Of a stretch of DNA of 64,000 bases, positions 25,948-33,795 are shown one piece after another. A program made the position numbers and the translations under genes. The stretch is from Pelagibacterium nitratireducens. Its GTDB lineage: Bacteria; Pseudomonadota; Alphaproteobacteria; Rhizobiales; Devosiaceae. The stretch spans positions 124,001 through 188,000 of the forward strand of contig NZ_CP146275.1 of NCBI RefSeq assembly GCF_037044555.1, written 5' to 3'. Positions within the stretch are counted from its first letter, which is position 1; every line of letters starts with the position of its first letter. The notes beneath the pieces are model-generated. The model worked only from the letters and a program-made list of their open reading frames with translations. It had not been told where the DNA came from and did no database searches.

Positions 25948-25962
25948 GGCTCTGATCATTTT

Positions 25963-25981
25963 GCCGTTTCATGGAAACGGC
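25963..25981. repeat. Perfect short palindrome after the VOC gene
   Basis: GCCGTTTC-atg-GAAACGGC forms an 8-bp stem with a 3-base loop, 16 bp after the stop codon. No T run follows on the plus strand. It is the first of several hairpins in this gap. Confidence 0.6.
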
Positions 25982-25990
25982 GCAACGATC

Positions 25991-26057
25991 CTCGTCTTTC
26001 TTTGTGGCGCTTCCGAACCGGATAAGTGGAAGCCATTTGTCCTGGAAGCACTCTGAT
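25991..26057 (-). repeat. Palindromic intergenic repeat, copy D (diverged, inverted)
   Basis: Read on the minus strand this copy gives GTGCTTCC...GGAAGCGC as outer stem, with GGTTCGGAAGCGCCACAAAG matching the right half of copies A and B. It is the most diverged of the four copies. Together with copy C it flanks a CTGGC/GGGGGC-type GC hairpin (26058-26097). Confidence 0.65.
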
Positions 26058-26097
26058 CTGGCGTGGGGGCAGCCCGTTTTGCCCCCGCGCATGCCAG
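26058..26097. repeat. GC-rich hairpin between repeat copies D and C
   Basis: CTGGC-gt-GGGGGC pairs with GCCCCC-gcgcat-GCCAG, around a loop of ten bases ending in TTTT. The stem is strong and asymmetric. It may act as the VOC gene terminator or belong to the repeat cluster. Confidence 0.55.
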
Positions 26098-26149
26098 CCC
26101 TGCGCCGTTTTTCCTTGTTTGACGGGCCATCGTAGGGTATGGGCAGCCA

Positions 26150-26217
26150 CATTATTTACTTCGTCGCGTTTCCGAACCGCAAAAGTGGGTGCCACTTTGG
26201 CTGGAAACACTCCGGTA
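26150..26217 (-). repeat. Palindromic intergenic repeat, copy C (inverted, abuts typA)
   Basis: On the minus strand it reads GTGTTTCC...GGAAACGC as outer stem, with CACTTTTGCGGTTCGG matching copies A and B. It ends about 10 bp before the typA start codon, so the typA leader and its ribosome binding site lie mostly within repeat sequence. Confidence 0.75.
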
Positions 26218-26227
26218 AATCCCGAAA

Positions 26228-28069
26228 ATGGCTGGCCCCCTTATGAGCTTGCGCAATATTGCGATCATTGCCCACGTTGACCATGGCAAAACGACGTTGA
26301 TCGACGTCCTGCTGCGGCAGTCCGGCACCTTCCGCGACAACCAGCGCGTCGATGAACGCGTCATGGATTCCAACGATCTGGAAAAAGAGCGCGGCATCAC
26401 CATTCTGGCCAAGGTCACGTCGCTGAACTGGAAGGACACGCGGATCAATATCGTCGATACGCCAGGCCACGCCGATTTCGGCGGCGAAGTCGAGCGTATC
26501 CTGTCGATGGTCGATGGCGCGGTTATCCTTGTGGACGCGGCCGAAGGCCCGATGCCGCAGACCAAGTTCGTGCTGTCGAAAGCGCTCAAGATCGGCCTTC
26601 GCCCCATCGTTGCGATCAACAAGATCGACAAGCCAGAAGAACGGCACAACGAAGTGCTCGACGAGATATTCGATCTCTTCGTGTCGCTGGACGCCACCCC
26701 CGAACAGCTCGACTTCCCCGTTCTTTACGGTTCGGCCAAGCAGGGCTGGATGGCCGACGATCCGTCCGGCTCCAAGGAAACCATGGGTCCGCTGCTCGAC
26801 AAGGTGGTCGAACATTTCGAAGAGCCCAAGGTCGAAGATGGCCCCTTCCGGATGCTGGTCACCACCATCGAGCGCAACCCGTTCCTGGGCCGCATCCTGA
26901 CCGGCCGGGTATTTTCAGGCTCGGTCAAGCCCGGCGATTCGGTCCATGCGCTCTCGCGCGACGGCAAGACTGTCGAAAAGGGCCGAATCTCGAAAGTTCT
27001 CGGTTTCCGTGGTCTTGAGCGCGAGCCGATCGAAGAGGGCAAGGCCGGCGATATCGTTGCGCTGGCGGGGCTTGAAACCGCAACTGTTGCCAACACCATC
27101 GCCGTGCCCCAGGTCTCCGAAGCGCTTGAAGCAAAACCTATCGATCCGCCCACCCTGTCGGTCACGTTCAGGATCAATGACGGTCCGCTGGCCGGCCGCG
27201 AAGGCGACAAGGTCCAGTCCCGCGTCATCCGCGAACGGCTGCTGCGCGAAGCGGAAGGCAATGTGGCGATCCGGGTGACACCGGGCGATGACAATGACAG
27301 CTTTGACGTTGCCGGGCGCGGCGAACTCCAGCTCGGCGTTCTGATCGAAACCATGCGCCGCGAGGGGTTCGAATTGTGCCTTGGCCGCCCCAAGGTGCTG
27401 TTCCGCGAAGAAAACGGGCAAAAGCTCGAGCCGATCGAAGAAGTCATCATCGACGTCGATGATGAATTTTCCTCGGTCGTCGTGCAAAAGCTCACCGAAC
27501 GTCGCGGCGAACTTGTCGAAATGCGGCCCTCGGGCGCCGGGCGCACCCGCGTGCGGCTTTACGTTCCGACCCGTGGCCTGATCGGCTATCAGGGTGAATT
27601 GCTGTCCGATACGCGTGGCACGGCGATTTTCAACCGCGTGTTCCATGAATATTCGGCGTTCAAGGGCCCGCTGCCCATGCGCCGCACCGGTGTTCTGATT
27701 TCCAACGCCACCGGACAGGCCGTCGCCTATGCGCTCTTCAACCTCGAAGATCGCGGGCCGATGCTGATCGATCCGGGCGTGGACGTTTACGAGGGCATGA
27801 TCGTGGGCGAGCACAATCGCGAAAACGATCTCGAAGTGAACGTCCTCAAGGGCAAGCAGCTCACTAATATCCGTACCACGTCGAAAGACGAGGCGATCCG
27901 GCTGACACCGCCGAAAAAGCTCAGCCTTGAACAGGCTCTCAGCTACATCGCCGACGATGAATATGTCGAGGTGACACCCAATTCGGTGCGCCTGCGCAAG
28001 ATCCACCTCGATCCGCACGACCGTAAACGCGCTTCGCGTGCCGCGGCAGCCGAAGCTGCGGCCGGCTGA
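26228..28069 (+). CDS. typA: Ribosome-associated GTPase TypA/BipA
   Basis: Translational GTPase related to EF-G, needed for growth at low temperature and under stress. The 613 residues carry G1 [15 protein letters not shown], the switch [12 protein letters not shown]3 [14 protein letters not shown] and G4 NKIDKPEER, then domains II, III, V and the BipA-specific C-terminal domain ([15 protein letters not shown]). The ATG at 26228 or one five codons later (26243) may be used; neither has a strong Shine-Dalgarno sequence. The immediate upstream sequence is palindromic repeat C. Confidence 0.97.
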   Translation: MAGPLMSLRNIAIIAHVDHGKTTLIDVLLRQSGTFRDNQRVDERVMDSNDLEKERGITILAKVTSLNWKDTRINIVDTPGHADFGGEVERILSMVDGAVILVDAAEGPMPQTKFVLSKALKIGLRPIVAINKIDKPEERHNEVLDEIFDLFVSLDATPEQLDFPVLYGSAKQGWMADDPSGSKETMGPLLDKVVEHFEEPKVEDGPFRMLVTTIERNPFLGRILTGRVFSGSVKPGDSVHALSRDGKTVEKGRISKVLGFRGLEREPIEEGKAGDIVALAGLETATVANTIAVPQVSEALEAKPIDPPTLSVTFRINDGPLAGREGDKVQSRVIRERLLREAEGNVAIRVTPGDDNDSFDVAGRGELQLGVLIETMRREGFELCLGRPKVLFREENGQKLEPIEEVIIDVDDEFSSVVVQKLTERRGELVEMRPSGAGRTRVRLYVPTRGLIGYQGELLSDTRGTAIFNRVFHEYSAFKGPLPMRRTGVLISNATGQAVAYALFNLEDRGPMLIDPGVDVYEGMIVGEHNRENDLEVNVLKGKQLTNIRTTSKDEAIRLTPPKKLSLEQALSYIADDEYVEVTPNSVRLRKIHLDPHDRKRASRAAAAEAAAG

Positions 28070-28086
28070 AATTTATAGAAGTTGAT

Positions 28087-28130
28087 TTGGAATTTATGCG
28101 GAGCGGACCTATGTTAAAGGGCCGCTCCGC
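28087..28130 (+). promoter_or_regulatory. clpS promoter overlapped by a 9-bp palindrome
   Basis: TTGGAA (28087-28092), a 17-base spacer and TATGTT (28110-28115) form a plausible sigma70 promoter for clpS. GCGGAGCGG (28098-28106) and CCGCTCCGC (28122-28130) are perfect inverted repeats spanning the -10 and the likely start site. It could be an operator, or a typA 3' hairpin. Confidence 0.45.
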
Positions 28131-28154
28131 CCATATAATTTCAGAGGTGCCGTC

Positions 28155-28460
28155 ATGAGCGATACTTCGACCAAGCAACGCACTCAGACAAAGCTCAAGA
28201 CCGCGCGGCCCAAGCTGCACAAGGTCATTCTCATCAATGACGACTACACGCCGCGCGAGTTCGTGGTGAAGGTGCTCGAATCGGTTTTCCGGCTCGGCGA
28301 GCCGCAGGCGGAATCGATCATGATGACCGCGCACCAGAAGGGCGCGGCGGTCATTGCCGTCTATACCAAGGAAATTGCCGAAACCAAGGCCGAAGAGGCC
28401 ATCGAGCTCTCCCAGCAGTTCGGCTTTCCGCTGATGGTCACGACCGAGCCCGAAGAATAG
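28155..28460 (+). CDS. clpS: ATP-dependent Clp protease adaptor ClpS
   Basis: N-degron adaptor of 101 residues that delivers substrates to ClpAP. After a basic flexible N-terminus (about 20 residues), the core has VILINDDYTPREFVVKVLESVF, the conserved N-end-rule pocket residues in this segment, and AHQKGAAVIAVYTKEIAETKAEEA. GAGG lies 7 bp before the ATG. clpA is not next to it, since the following gene is convergent; many relatives have a clpS-clpA pair elsewhere, so this may be a second, stand-alone ClpS. Confidence 0.95.
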   Translation: MSDTSTKQRTQTKLKTARPKLHKVILINDDYTPREFVVKVLESVFRLGEPQAESIMMTAHQKGAAVIAVYTKEIAETKAEEAIELSQQFGFPLMVTTEPEE

Positions 28461-28478
28461 GGCCCGGTCACAGCGACC

Positions 28479-29255
28479 TCAATACCACTCGCCACGCACC
28501 ACCTCGGTGCCGCCGCCTGTTTCATCCATCAGCAATTGCTCGAACAGGTCGATGTCGCTTTCCTGATAGTGATAGGGATAGACATAGGTGGGCAGGAATG
28601 CTGCCACGCCTGATGCCGCCTGTTCTTCTGTCATGGTGAAGGGCAGGTTCATGGGCACGAAGGCAACAGAGATATCTTCAAGCGCCCGCATTTCGGGAAT
28701 GTCTTCGGTATCCCCGGCAATATAGACGCGCTTGCCACCTATGGTGAGAATATAGCCATTGTCGCGGCCTTGCGGGTGGTACTGGAGCCGGTCCTCGGTG
28801 GTGTTGTAGGCTGGGATGGCCTCGATCTCGATGTCGCCGAAACTGTCGCTGTCGCCATTGGCCATTTCGCGGGCATTGGATGCCAGTGCTTCGGGCAGCA
28901 TGGCAAATACCGCCGGGTTGGCAATAATCTCGGTGCCATCGACGACCAGGGCCTCAAGCGTGGGCAGGTCGAAATGATCGCCATGTTCATGGGTGATGAG
29001 GATCAGGTCAGGGGGTGGCAGATCGGAATACAGTTCGGCCCCACCCACCGGATCGACATAGATCACGCCCGATGGCGTTTCGATCACCAGCGAAGCGTGG
29101 GAGATGGGATGGATGAAAAAATCGCCAGCGTCGGATGGATAAAGATCGCCCTCGGGCTGTTGGCCGAAAGCCGTGCGGGGCACAATGGTGGTGACACCAA
29201 GCGCGGCGAGGGTGGATAATCCCAGGCCGAGGGTCTGGCGGCGAGTGATGGGCAT
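28479..29255 (-). CDS. Tat-exported MBL-fold metallo-hydrolase
   Basis: Metallo-beta-lactamase-fold protein of 258 residues with a twin-arginine signal (MPITRRQTLGLG, cleavage near FGQ-Q). The metal site motif LITHEHGDHFDLPTL (HxHxDH) and a later YIAGDTED aspartate are present, and the last histidine is probably in VYPYHYQESD. It resembles the UPF0173-like branch of hydrolases. The substrate is unknown. GGAGG 8 bp before 29255 supports this start; an upstream extension to 29330 lacks signal character. Confidence 0.9.
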   Translation of the reverse strand: MPITRRQTLGLGLSTLAALGVTTIVPRTAFGQQPEGDLYPSDAGDFFIHPISHASLVIETPSGVIYVDPVGGAELYSDLPPPDLILITHEHGDHFDLPTLEALVVDGTEIIANPAVFAMLPEALASNAREMANGDSDSFGDIEIEAIPAYNTTEDRLQYHPQGRDNGYILTIGGKRVYIAGDTEDIPEMRALEDISVAFVPMNLPFTMTEEQAASGVAAFLPTYVYPYHYQESDIDLFEQLLMDETGGGTEVVRGEWY

Positions 29256-29392
29256 GGTCGCGTCCTCCAGGCAGCAAAATTGCTCAATGATGTTAACGCG
29301 CGGGTCAGGGAAAGGATCGCCTTGGCCCATTCACAATGGCGCGAGCGCCCTCGGCAGGCAAAACTGATCTCGATTTTGCCGGCATTTGACTG

Positions 29393-29407
29393 TTAAGCTC
29401 GGCTTAA
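29393..29407. promoter_or_regulatory. Perfect CtrA-type box before the membrane/ClpP-like operon
   Basis: TTAA-N7-TTAA at 29393-29407, in the palindrome TTAAGC-tcg-GCTTAA, lies 38 bp before the probable ATG of the membrane protein gene and about 140 bp from the divergent hydrolase gene. It is so close to the start that it may repress, or serve the other strand. Confidence 0.5.
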
Positions 29408-29444
29408 TATGTGTGACGCGGGCTGCGGCCCAGGGGATTTTTCA

Positions 29445-30812
29445 ATGCCGAGCCAGAACAACGCCGCCCGCATCGGGCAGACGATCAGGGGTCTTGAAAC
29501 CACCACGCGCTTTGCCCTGGCGGTTCTGGCGCTGGCCAGCGGGGTTTACACTTATCTGGGGGTGCGGGGTCTTCTCGACGGCGACGCCAATTTCGTGTTT
29601 TTCGCCGCGATCATCTACTCGGTCGCGGTGTCGGTCGGCATCTATGTGTTCTGGAGCTACATGATGCGGTTCCTGCCGCTCATGCGCACCATGAGCCAGC
29701 GTCTGGCCATGACCGTCGTCATGGCCATCGGTTCGGTGATGATCGTTGCCATGAGTTCATGGCTCAACGCCGCCGCGCTGGCCGGTTCGGCCGCGCTCGA
29801 GCAGCACATGGCGGTGACGCTGGAGGATTATACCGGCGATCTCGACGCTGCCCATGCCAATGCGCTGGGCGCGCAATCGCTCTTGCCCGACGTGCAGCGG
29901 GCGGCGGATCGGTTTGCCACGCTGGCCGATGAGGAGCGCAGCGGGGGCGCCTTGACCGGATCGGCGGGCTCGGGCTCGGTCGTGCAGCTCTTAAGCCAGA
30001 TGAGCGCCCAGATGACTTCGCTGGGCGCTTCGATTTCCAACTCGCAGGCCCGGGTCAACGAACTCTTCCAGACCGGCTCGGAACGCCTGAGCGTCATGCG
30101 CGAGCTGGTATCGGCGCCGGGCGCCGTGCAGCCGCGAGCCGATGAATTTGCCGCCGAGATCGTCGCTCTGACCGGGGTGATCGCCGCCCTGCAGGAAACG
30201 TCGGTGGCGCCATCGGTGGCGCGGGCCGCCGAAGATCTCTCGCTTGGCTTCATTGCTCCTGTCGCCGATGGACAGAGCGCCGGGCTCGTGGTGCGTCAGG
30301 ATGCAGCCATGGCCAATATCCGCGAGGCGGTGGCGGCTCAGTCCACGGCTTTGAGCGAAGCGGCCCAGGCGATCATTGATGAACCGCGCGTCGAGCCGCG
30401 CCGCTTCGTGCCGCTCTCGAGCGCCGAAGCCGTGCTGCGCTATGCGTCCGATTTCCTGCCCTCCTGGGCGGGCGCCATTTCCATCGATCTCTTGCCGGTG
30501 GTTCTGGTTCTGCTTTTGGCGGTGGCTCACGAGGCCATGCGGCGCGACGCCGAAGCGCTCGACGATGCCGAAACCCTGACCGCCGCCGACATGATGCGGG
30601 CCGTGGCGCTGCACAATCAGATGATGGCGAGCGCGGTACCCTCGGAACGGCTTGAGCCAGAAGACGAAACCGAAGTCGAACCGGTTGTTGAGCCCGAGAC
30701 GGTCGAGCGGGTCGAAGCGAATAAGGTCACGGAGACCGAGACCAAGGACGATACCGTCACCACCATTCCCGCCTTCCAGCGCAAGCGCGGCGACGGGCCG
30801 GCGCGATCATGA
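29445..30812 (+). CDS. Membrane protein of unknown function with long periplasmic coiled region
   Basis: Protein of 455 residues that I do not recognise. Three hydrophobic helices lie near the N-terminus (starting about residues 24, 50 and 85). A long helical, alanine/serine-rich region of about 250 residues follows, probably periplasmic (QMTSLGASISNSQARVNELF), then one more helix (ISIDLLPVVLVLLLAVAHEAM). The cytoplasmic tail is acidic and valine/glutamate-rich. The layout resembles chemoreceptor-like or stator-like sensors, but no signalling domain is present. I chose the ATG at 29445 because AGGGG lies 8 bp upstream; an ATG at 29409 overlaps the CtrA box. The stop overlaps the next start (ATGA). 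Confidence 0.8.
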   Translation: MPSQNNAARIGQTIRGLETTTRFALAVLALASGVYTYLGVRGLLDGDANFVFFAAIIYSVAVSVGIYVFWSYMMRFLPLMRTMSQRLAMTVVMAIGSVMIVAMSSWLNAAALAGSAALEQHMAVTLEDYTGDLDAAHANALGAQSLLPDVQRAADRFATLADEERSGGALTGSAGSGSVVQLLSQMSAQMTSLGASISNSQARVNELFQTGSERLSVMRELVSAPGAVQPRADEFAAEIVALTGVIAALQETSVAPSVARAAEDLSLGFIAPVADGQSAGLVVRQDAAMANIREAVAAQSTALSEAAQAIIDEPRVEPRRFVPLSSAEAVLRYASDFLPSWAGAISIDLLPVVLVLLLAVAHEAMRRDAEALDDAETLTAADMMRAVALHNQMMASAVPSERLEPEDETEVEPVVEPETVERVEANKVTETETKDDTVTTIPAFQRKRGDGPARS

Positions 30813-31612
30813 GCAGCCTTGGCACTCCCGCGCCGCAAAAAGGCGCGACACGGGGGTTTATCGCGCGGATCGCTGCGGTCGAGGATGGAGCGATCCTCAA
30901 AACCGTGTTCTTTGCCATGCTGGCCGGTGCGGCATGGGTTCTGGCGAGCGACTATTTCGACCTCAACGCGATGCAACCCGGCGATATGGCGGTTGCGCCC
31001 GGCGATCCCCTGTTGCCGGCCGTCGACCGCCCGGAAATCGACCCCGACAATCCCGCGTATCGACCGCTCGAACAGATCACGACGCCACCCGAACAGCTTG
31101 CCGAACCGCTTTCGATCGAATTGGTCGGTGGCGGCGTGCTCATGCTTTCGGGCACCATTGTTCCGGGTGCCGCCACCCGGTTTGCTGATGAGATCGAGAG
31201 GCGGGGCGGTTACGTTGAAACCGTGGCGCTCAATTCGCCCGGCGGGTCGGTGGAAGATGCGCTGGTCATTGGAAGGTTGATCCGGGAAAACGGCTTTAGC
31301 ACCGCCGTGGGCGATGGAGCGCTTTGCGGGTCGTCCTGCCCGCTGGTGCTGGCCGGTGGGGTGGATCGGATCGTTTCCGACAACGCAGCGGTCGGTGTGC
31401 ACCAGATTTATGCCGGCGCGGGCGGCGATGAAGTCGGGTCGGCTCAGGCGATGTCCGATGCCCAGACGGTCTCGGCGCGTATCGCGCGCTATCTGGAGGA
31501 AATGGGCATCGATCCGCTCGTTTGGATCAATGCAATGGAAACACCGCCCGACCGGCTTTACTTCCTCACCATGGACGAGATGGAACAGACGCGGCTGGCC
31601 GCGCTGTCCTGA
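30809..31612 (+). CDS. Membrane-anchored ClpP/crotonase-fold protein (COG3904-like)
   Basis: Protein of 267 residues. An N-terminal anchor helix (about 30-47) precedes an extracytoplasmic domain with the ClpP/SppA-like pattern: ETVALNSPGGSVEDALVIGRLIRENG (oxyanion-type glycines), GALCGSSCPLVLAGG (candidate nucleophile serine and two cysteines), and DNAAVGVHQIYAG with a conserved histidine. Such proteins are predicted periplasmic serine peptidases or lyases, with unknown substrate. It is translationally coupled to the upstream membrane protein, so the two probably form one complex. Confidence 0.85.
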   Translation: MSSLGTPAPQKGATRGFIARIAAVEDGAILKTVFFAMLAGAAWVLASDYFDLNAMQPGDMAVAPGDPLLPAVDRPEIDPDNPAYRPLEQITTPPEQLAEPLSIELVGGGVLMLSGTIVPGAATRFADEIERRGGYVETVALNSPGGSVEDALVIGRLIRENGFSTAVGDGALCGSSCPLVLAGGVDRIVSDNAAVGVHQIYAGAGGDEVGSAQAMSDAQTVSARIARYLEEMGIDPLVWINAMETPPDRLYFLTMDEMEQTRLAALS

Positions 31613-31620
31613 CGTTTGCT

Positions 31621-31687
31621 CTATCGCGTGTCCAGCAAAAGTGGAACCGGTTTTGCGGTTCGGACACGCGACAAAACAAGGCTCTAG
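31621..31687 (+). repeat. Palindromic intergenic repeat, copy B
   Basis: A 67-bp copy nearly identical to module 1 of copy A (1343-1409). It spans the outer stem GCGTGTCC/GGACACGC and inner GCAAAA/TTTTGC, ending GCTCTAG. It sits between convergent genes, and its right end again supplies the TAG stop codon of the minus-strand gene (CTA at 31684-31686). Confidence 0.85.
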
Positions 31688-32859
31688 GCCTGCCGGATCG
31701 CGGCCACGCCGAAGCTGGACCGTGCAGCCAGCCGCACGCAATTGCCGCCGGCCCTTTCGGCCTCATCGAGCGCCCACAGGCCGCGCGCCAGCAGATCGGC
31801 ATAGACTTCGCCCTTCTCGCGCTCGGTGATTCCGATGCTCAGCGTGACAGGGTGGTCGGGCGCGCTCAGCCGTTCACTGGCGGCAAGGCGCAGGCCCTCG
31901 GCGGTTCGCCGTGCCGCCATGAGATTGGTCTGGGGAGAAAGGATGGCGAAGTCGCGGTCGGCCATGCGCCCCACCAATGCGTCCCTCGATACATGATCTG
32001 CGATCAGTTCGGCCATCGCCTTTAAGGGCATCGCGGAGGCCTGCGATGGCGCGCCCGCCTTGATGGCGATGAGGGTCAGGGTCAAATCGTTGCGCTCGGT
32101 TGCCTCGGTCTCGGTCAGCGCCAGCGCGCGCCGTTCGGCATGAGTGGTAAAGCCCTCGCGGTTGAGCAGGCCGGTCTCGGCGTCGCGTTCGGCTTTCTGG
32201 ATCAGGCGGCTTGCGCTGTCGCTCAGCATGAGCGCCAGGCCGCTGGTCGACAGGATCAGCAGAAGGACCGCTCCCGATGCCGTCGACAGGCCGGCGTAAA
32301 CCGTTGTCGAGAAGTCCGAAGCCGTTGATCCGACACCGCCGGTCCAGAGCGCGAGAAAGGGCTTGGCCATGAAATGGAGCGCAAGGACGAGAAAGATCCA
32401 GATGAACAGCCAGTCGAGTGTTTTTTTGGCGCGCGAGCGCCAGATGACCGACAGAGAAAGAAGGCTCAGGAGCGCATAGGGAATCTGGTAGAGAAACTGG
32501 CGGATGAAATCCTCACGCGGCAGGTCGAGGATAAGCCAGTAGAGCAGGGCCGATGCGGCCGCTATGGCCCAGCCTCCGCCGGGGTGCAGATCGATGCGGT
32601 AGCGGGTGGCCAGCCCGTAAGCGACAAGAATGAACATCGCGACCATGGCCAGGGCAATCACCATGCGCGTCGGTCCGGGGTAAATGCCGGTGGTCAGAAC
32701 GATTTCGCCGAGGAAACTGATGGCGGCCGCGGCGAAGGCGCCCGAGAACCAGAGAGCGCCGCGATTTTTGGGATCAAAGTGCGCAAGAGCCAGAAATGCG
32801 CCCGATTTGATCGTGCACAGGGCCACGATGACCCAGAATACAAGCAGCGCGCCAGTCAT
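31684..32859 (-). CDS. Membrane protein with degenerate GGDEF domain
   Basis: Protein of 391 residues with about six or seven helices in the first 215 residues, followed by a diguanylate-cyclase-like domain. The domain is recognisable from ERDAETGLLNREGF and the end TLSIGITEREKGEVYADLLARGLWALDEAERAGGNCV. The active-site loop reads GRMADRDF in place of RLGGDEF, and the usual metal-binding D-x-D/N-x-F-K segment is IAIKAGA. Catalysis is therefore unlikely; it may bind nucleotide or act as a sensor. The ATG at 32859 was chosen; an in-frame GTG at 32886 is possible. The TAG stop lies in repeat copy B. Confidence 0.82.
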   Translation of the reverse strand: MTGALLVFWVIVALCTIKSGAFLALAHFDPKNRGALWFSGAFAAAAISFLGEIVLTTGIYPGPTRMVIALAMVAMFILVAYGLATRYRIDLHPGGGWAIAAASALLYWLILDLPREDFIRQFLYQIPYALLSLLSLSVIWRSRAKKTLDWLFIWIFLVLALHFMAKPFLALWTGGVGSTASDFSTTVYAGLSTASGAVLLLILSTSGLALMLSDSASRLIQKAERDAETGLLNREGFTTHAERRALALTETEATERNDLTLTLIAIKAGAPSQASAMPLKAMAELIADHVSRDALVGRMADRDFAILSPQTNLMAARRTAEGLRLAASERLSAPDHPVTLSIGITEREKGEVYADLLARGLWALDEAERAGGNCVRLAARSSFGVAAIRQA

Positions 32860-33048
32860 GGTAGGCAGTCCAAAGTTCGTTGGCACCCTTGTTTTTTAGG
32901 ACAAGGGCAAGTCATTGCGCCACGCCCTGAACAGCCCAGCACATTGGCGTAACCCGTTCGGCCTGGGTCTGCCAAGCCCATCTTTGTCGCAACATTTGGG
33001 GTGGGGTCGTCGTTGTCAGGCAAAGCGCGGCAGTTGGAGACCCCGGAA

Positions 33049-33372
33049 ATGGTAAAAGTGCTCAGCGAACTTCAGGATATCAGGGAATGGACACAGGCCC
33101 GCGGCGGCAATCCGATCATGGCCGACATGCCCGACACGGGTGGCAAGGACCAGCACCTTTTGGGACTGACCTTCGACCAGCATATGCTCAACGCCGATGC
33201 AAACGAAGGTCCGGATCGTGCCGGCGCTCATTTCGATCTCGTCGATTGGGATGCCTGGTACACAGCGCTCAGGGAACAGGATCTTGTGCTTGTTGTCGAT
33301 GATGATCTGGAAGGCGATACCTATGCGGATTATCGCTTCATGAGCCGAGGCGAGGCCGAAGGGTCATCTTAG
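33049..33372 (+). CDS. Hypothetical small acidic protein
   Basis: Protein of 107 residues that I do not recognise. It is acidic and aspartate-rich (EGPDRAGAHFDLVDWDAWYTAL, VLVVDDDLEGDTYADYRF), without signal peptide or membrane helix. GGAG lies 9 bp before the ATG at 33049; an in-frame GTG at 33001 would add 16 residues. The C-terminal end overlaps the convergent metallopeptidase gene by 9 bp. Coding is supported by codon use similar to its neighbours, but a function cannot be named. Confidence 0.65.
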   Translation: MVKVLSELQDIREWTQARGGNPIMADMPDTGGKDQHLLGLTFDQHMLNADANEGPDRAGAHFDLVDWDAWYTALREQDLVLVVDDDLEGDTYADYRFMSRGEAEGSS

Positions 33373-33795
33373 TCCATCGTCTATCGCATACATGTCGTCG
33401 TCGGAGAGTCCGAAATGATGGCCGATCTCGTGAACCAGAACATGGGTGACGATTTCGCCCAGCGTGTCGGTATGCTCGGCCCAATAGTCGAGAATCGGCC
33501 GGCGGTAGAGCCAGACCCGGTTGGGCATCTGGCCGGTATGAGGGACGATACCATCATCGGTCATCCCGATCCCCTCGAACAGCCCCATCAGATCAAAGGG
33601 GCTCTCAAGCGCCATGTCCGTGCAGATTTCTTCGGTGGGAAATTCGGCGATCCGGCATTCGAGGCCGCGTGACATCGATCTGAACGGCTCGGGCAGTGCT
33701 TCGAGCGCCTCGACGGCCAGGGCTTCGATATCGTCGAGAGAGGGGGCCGCCAACGGCCCCCATAATTTTGCATCGCCCTGGGACGGCTCAGCCAT
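33364..33795 (-). CDS. Zincin-like metallopeptidase (PF06262/DUF1025 type)
   Basis: Protein of 143 residues with the zinc motif HVLVHEIGHHFGLSDDDM (HExxH plus a downstream aspartate) near the C-terminus, and the family segments LPEPFRSM and PNRVWLYRRPILDYW before it. It has no signal peptide, so it is cytoplasmic. The biological substrate is unknown. Its ATG overlaps the leuC stop by one base (TGATG), so it is translated from the leuC message. An extension upstream to 33933 lies wholly inside leuC and is not used. Confidence 0.9.
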   Translation of the reverse strand: MAEPSQGDAKLWGPLAAPSLDDIEALAVEALEALPEPFRSMSRGLECRIAEFPTEEICTDMALESPFDLMGLFEGIGMTDDGIVPHTGQMPNRVWLYRRPILDYWAEHTDTLGEIVTHVLVHEIGHHFGLSDDDMYAIDDGLR

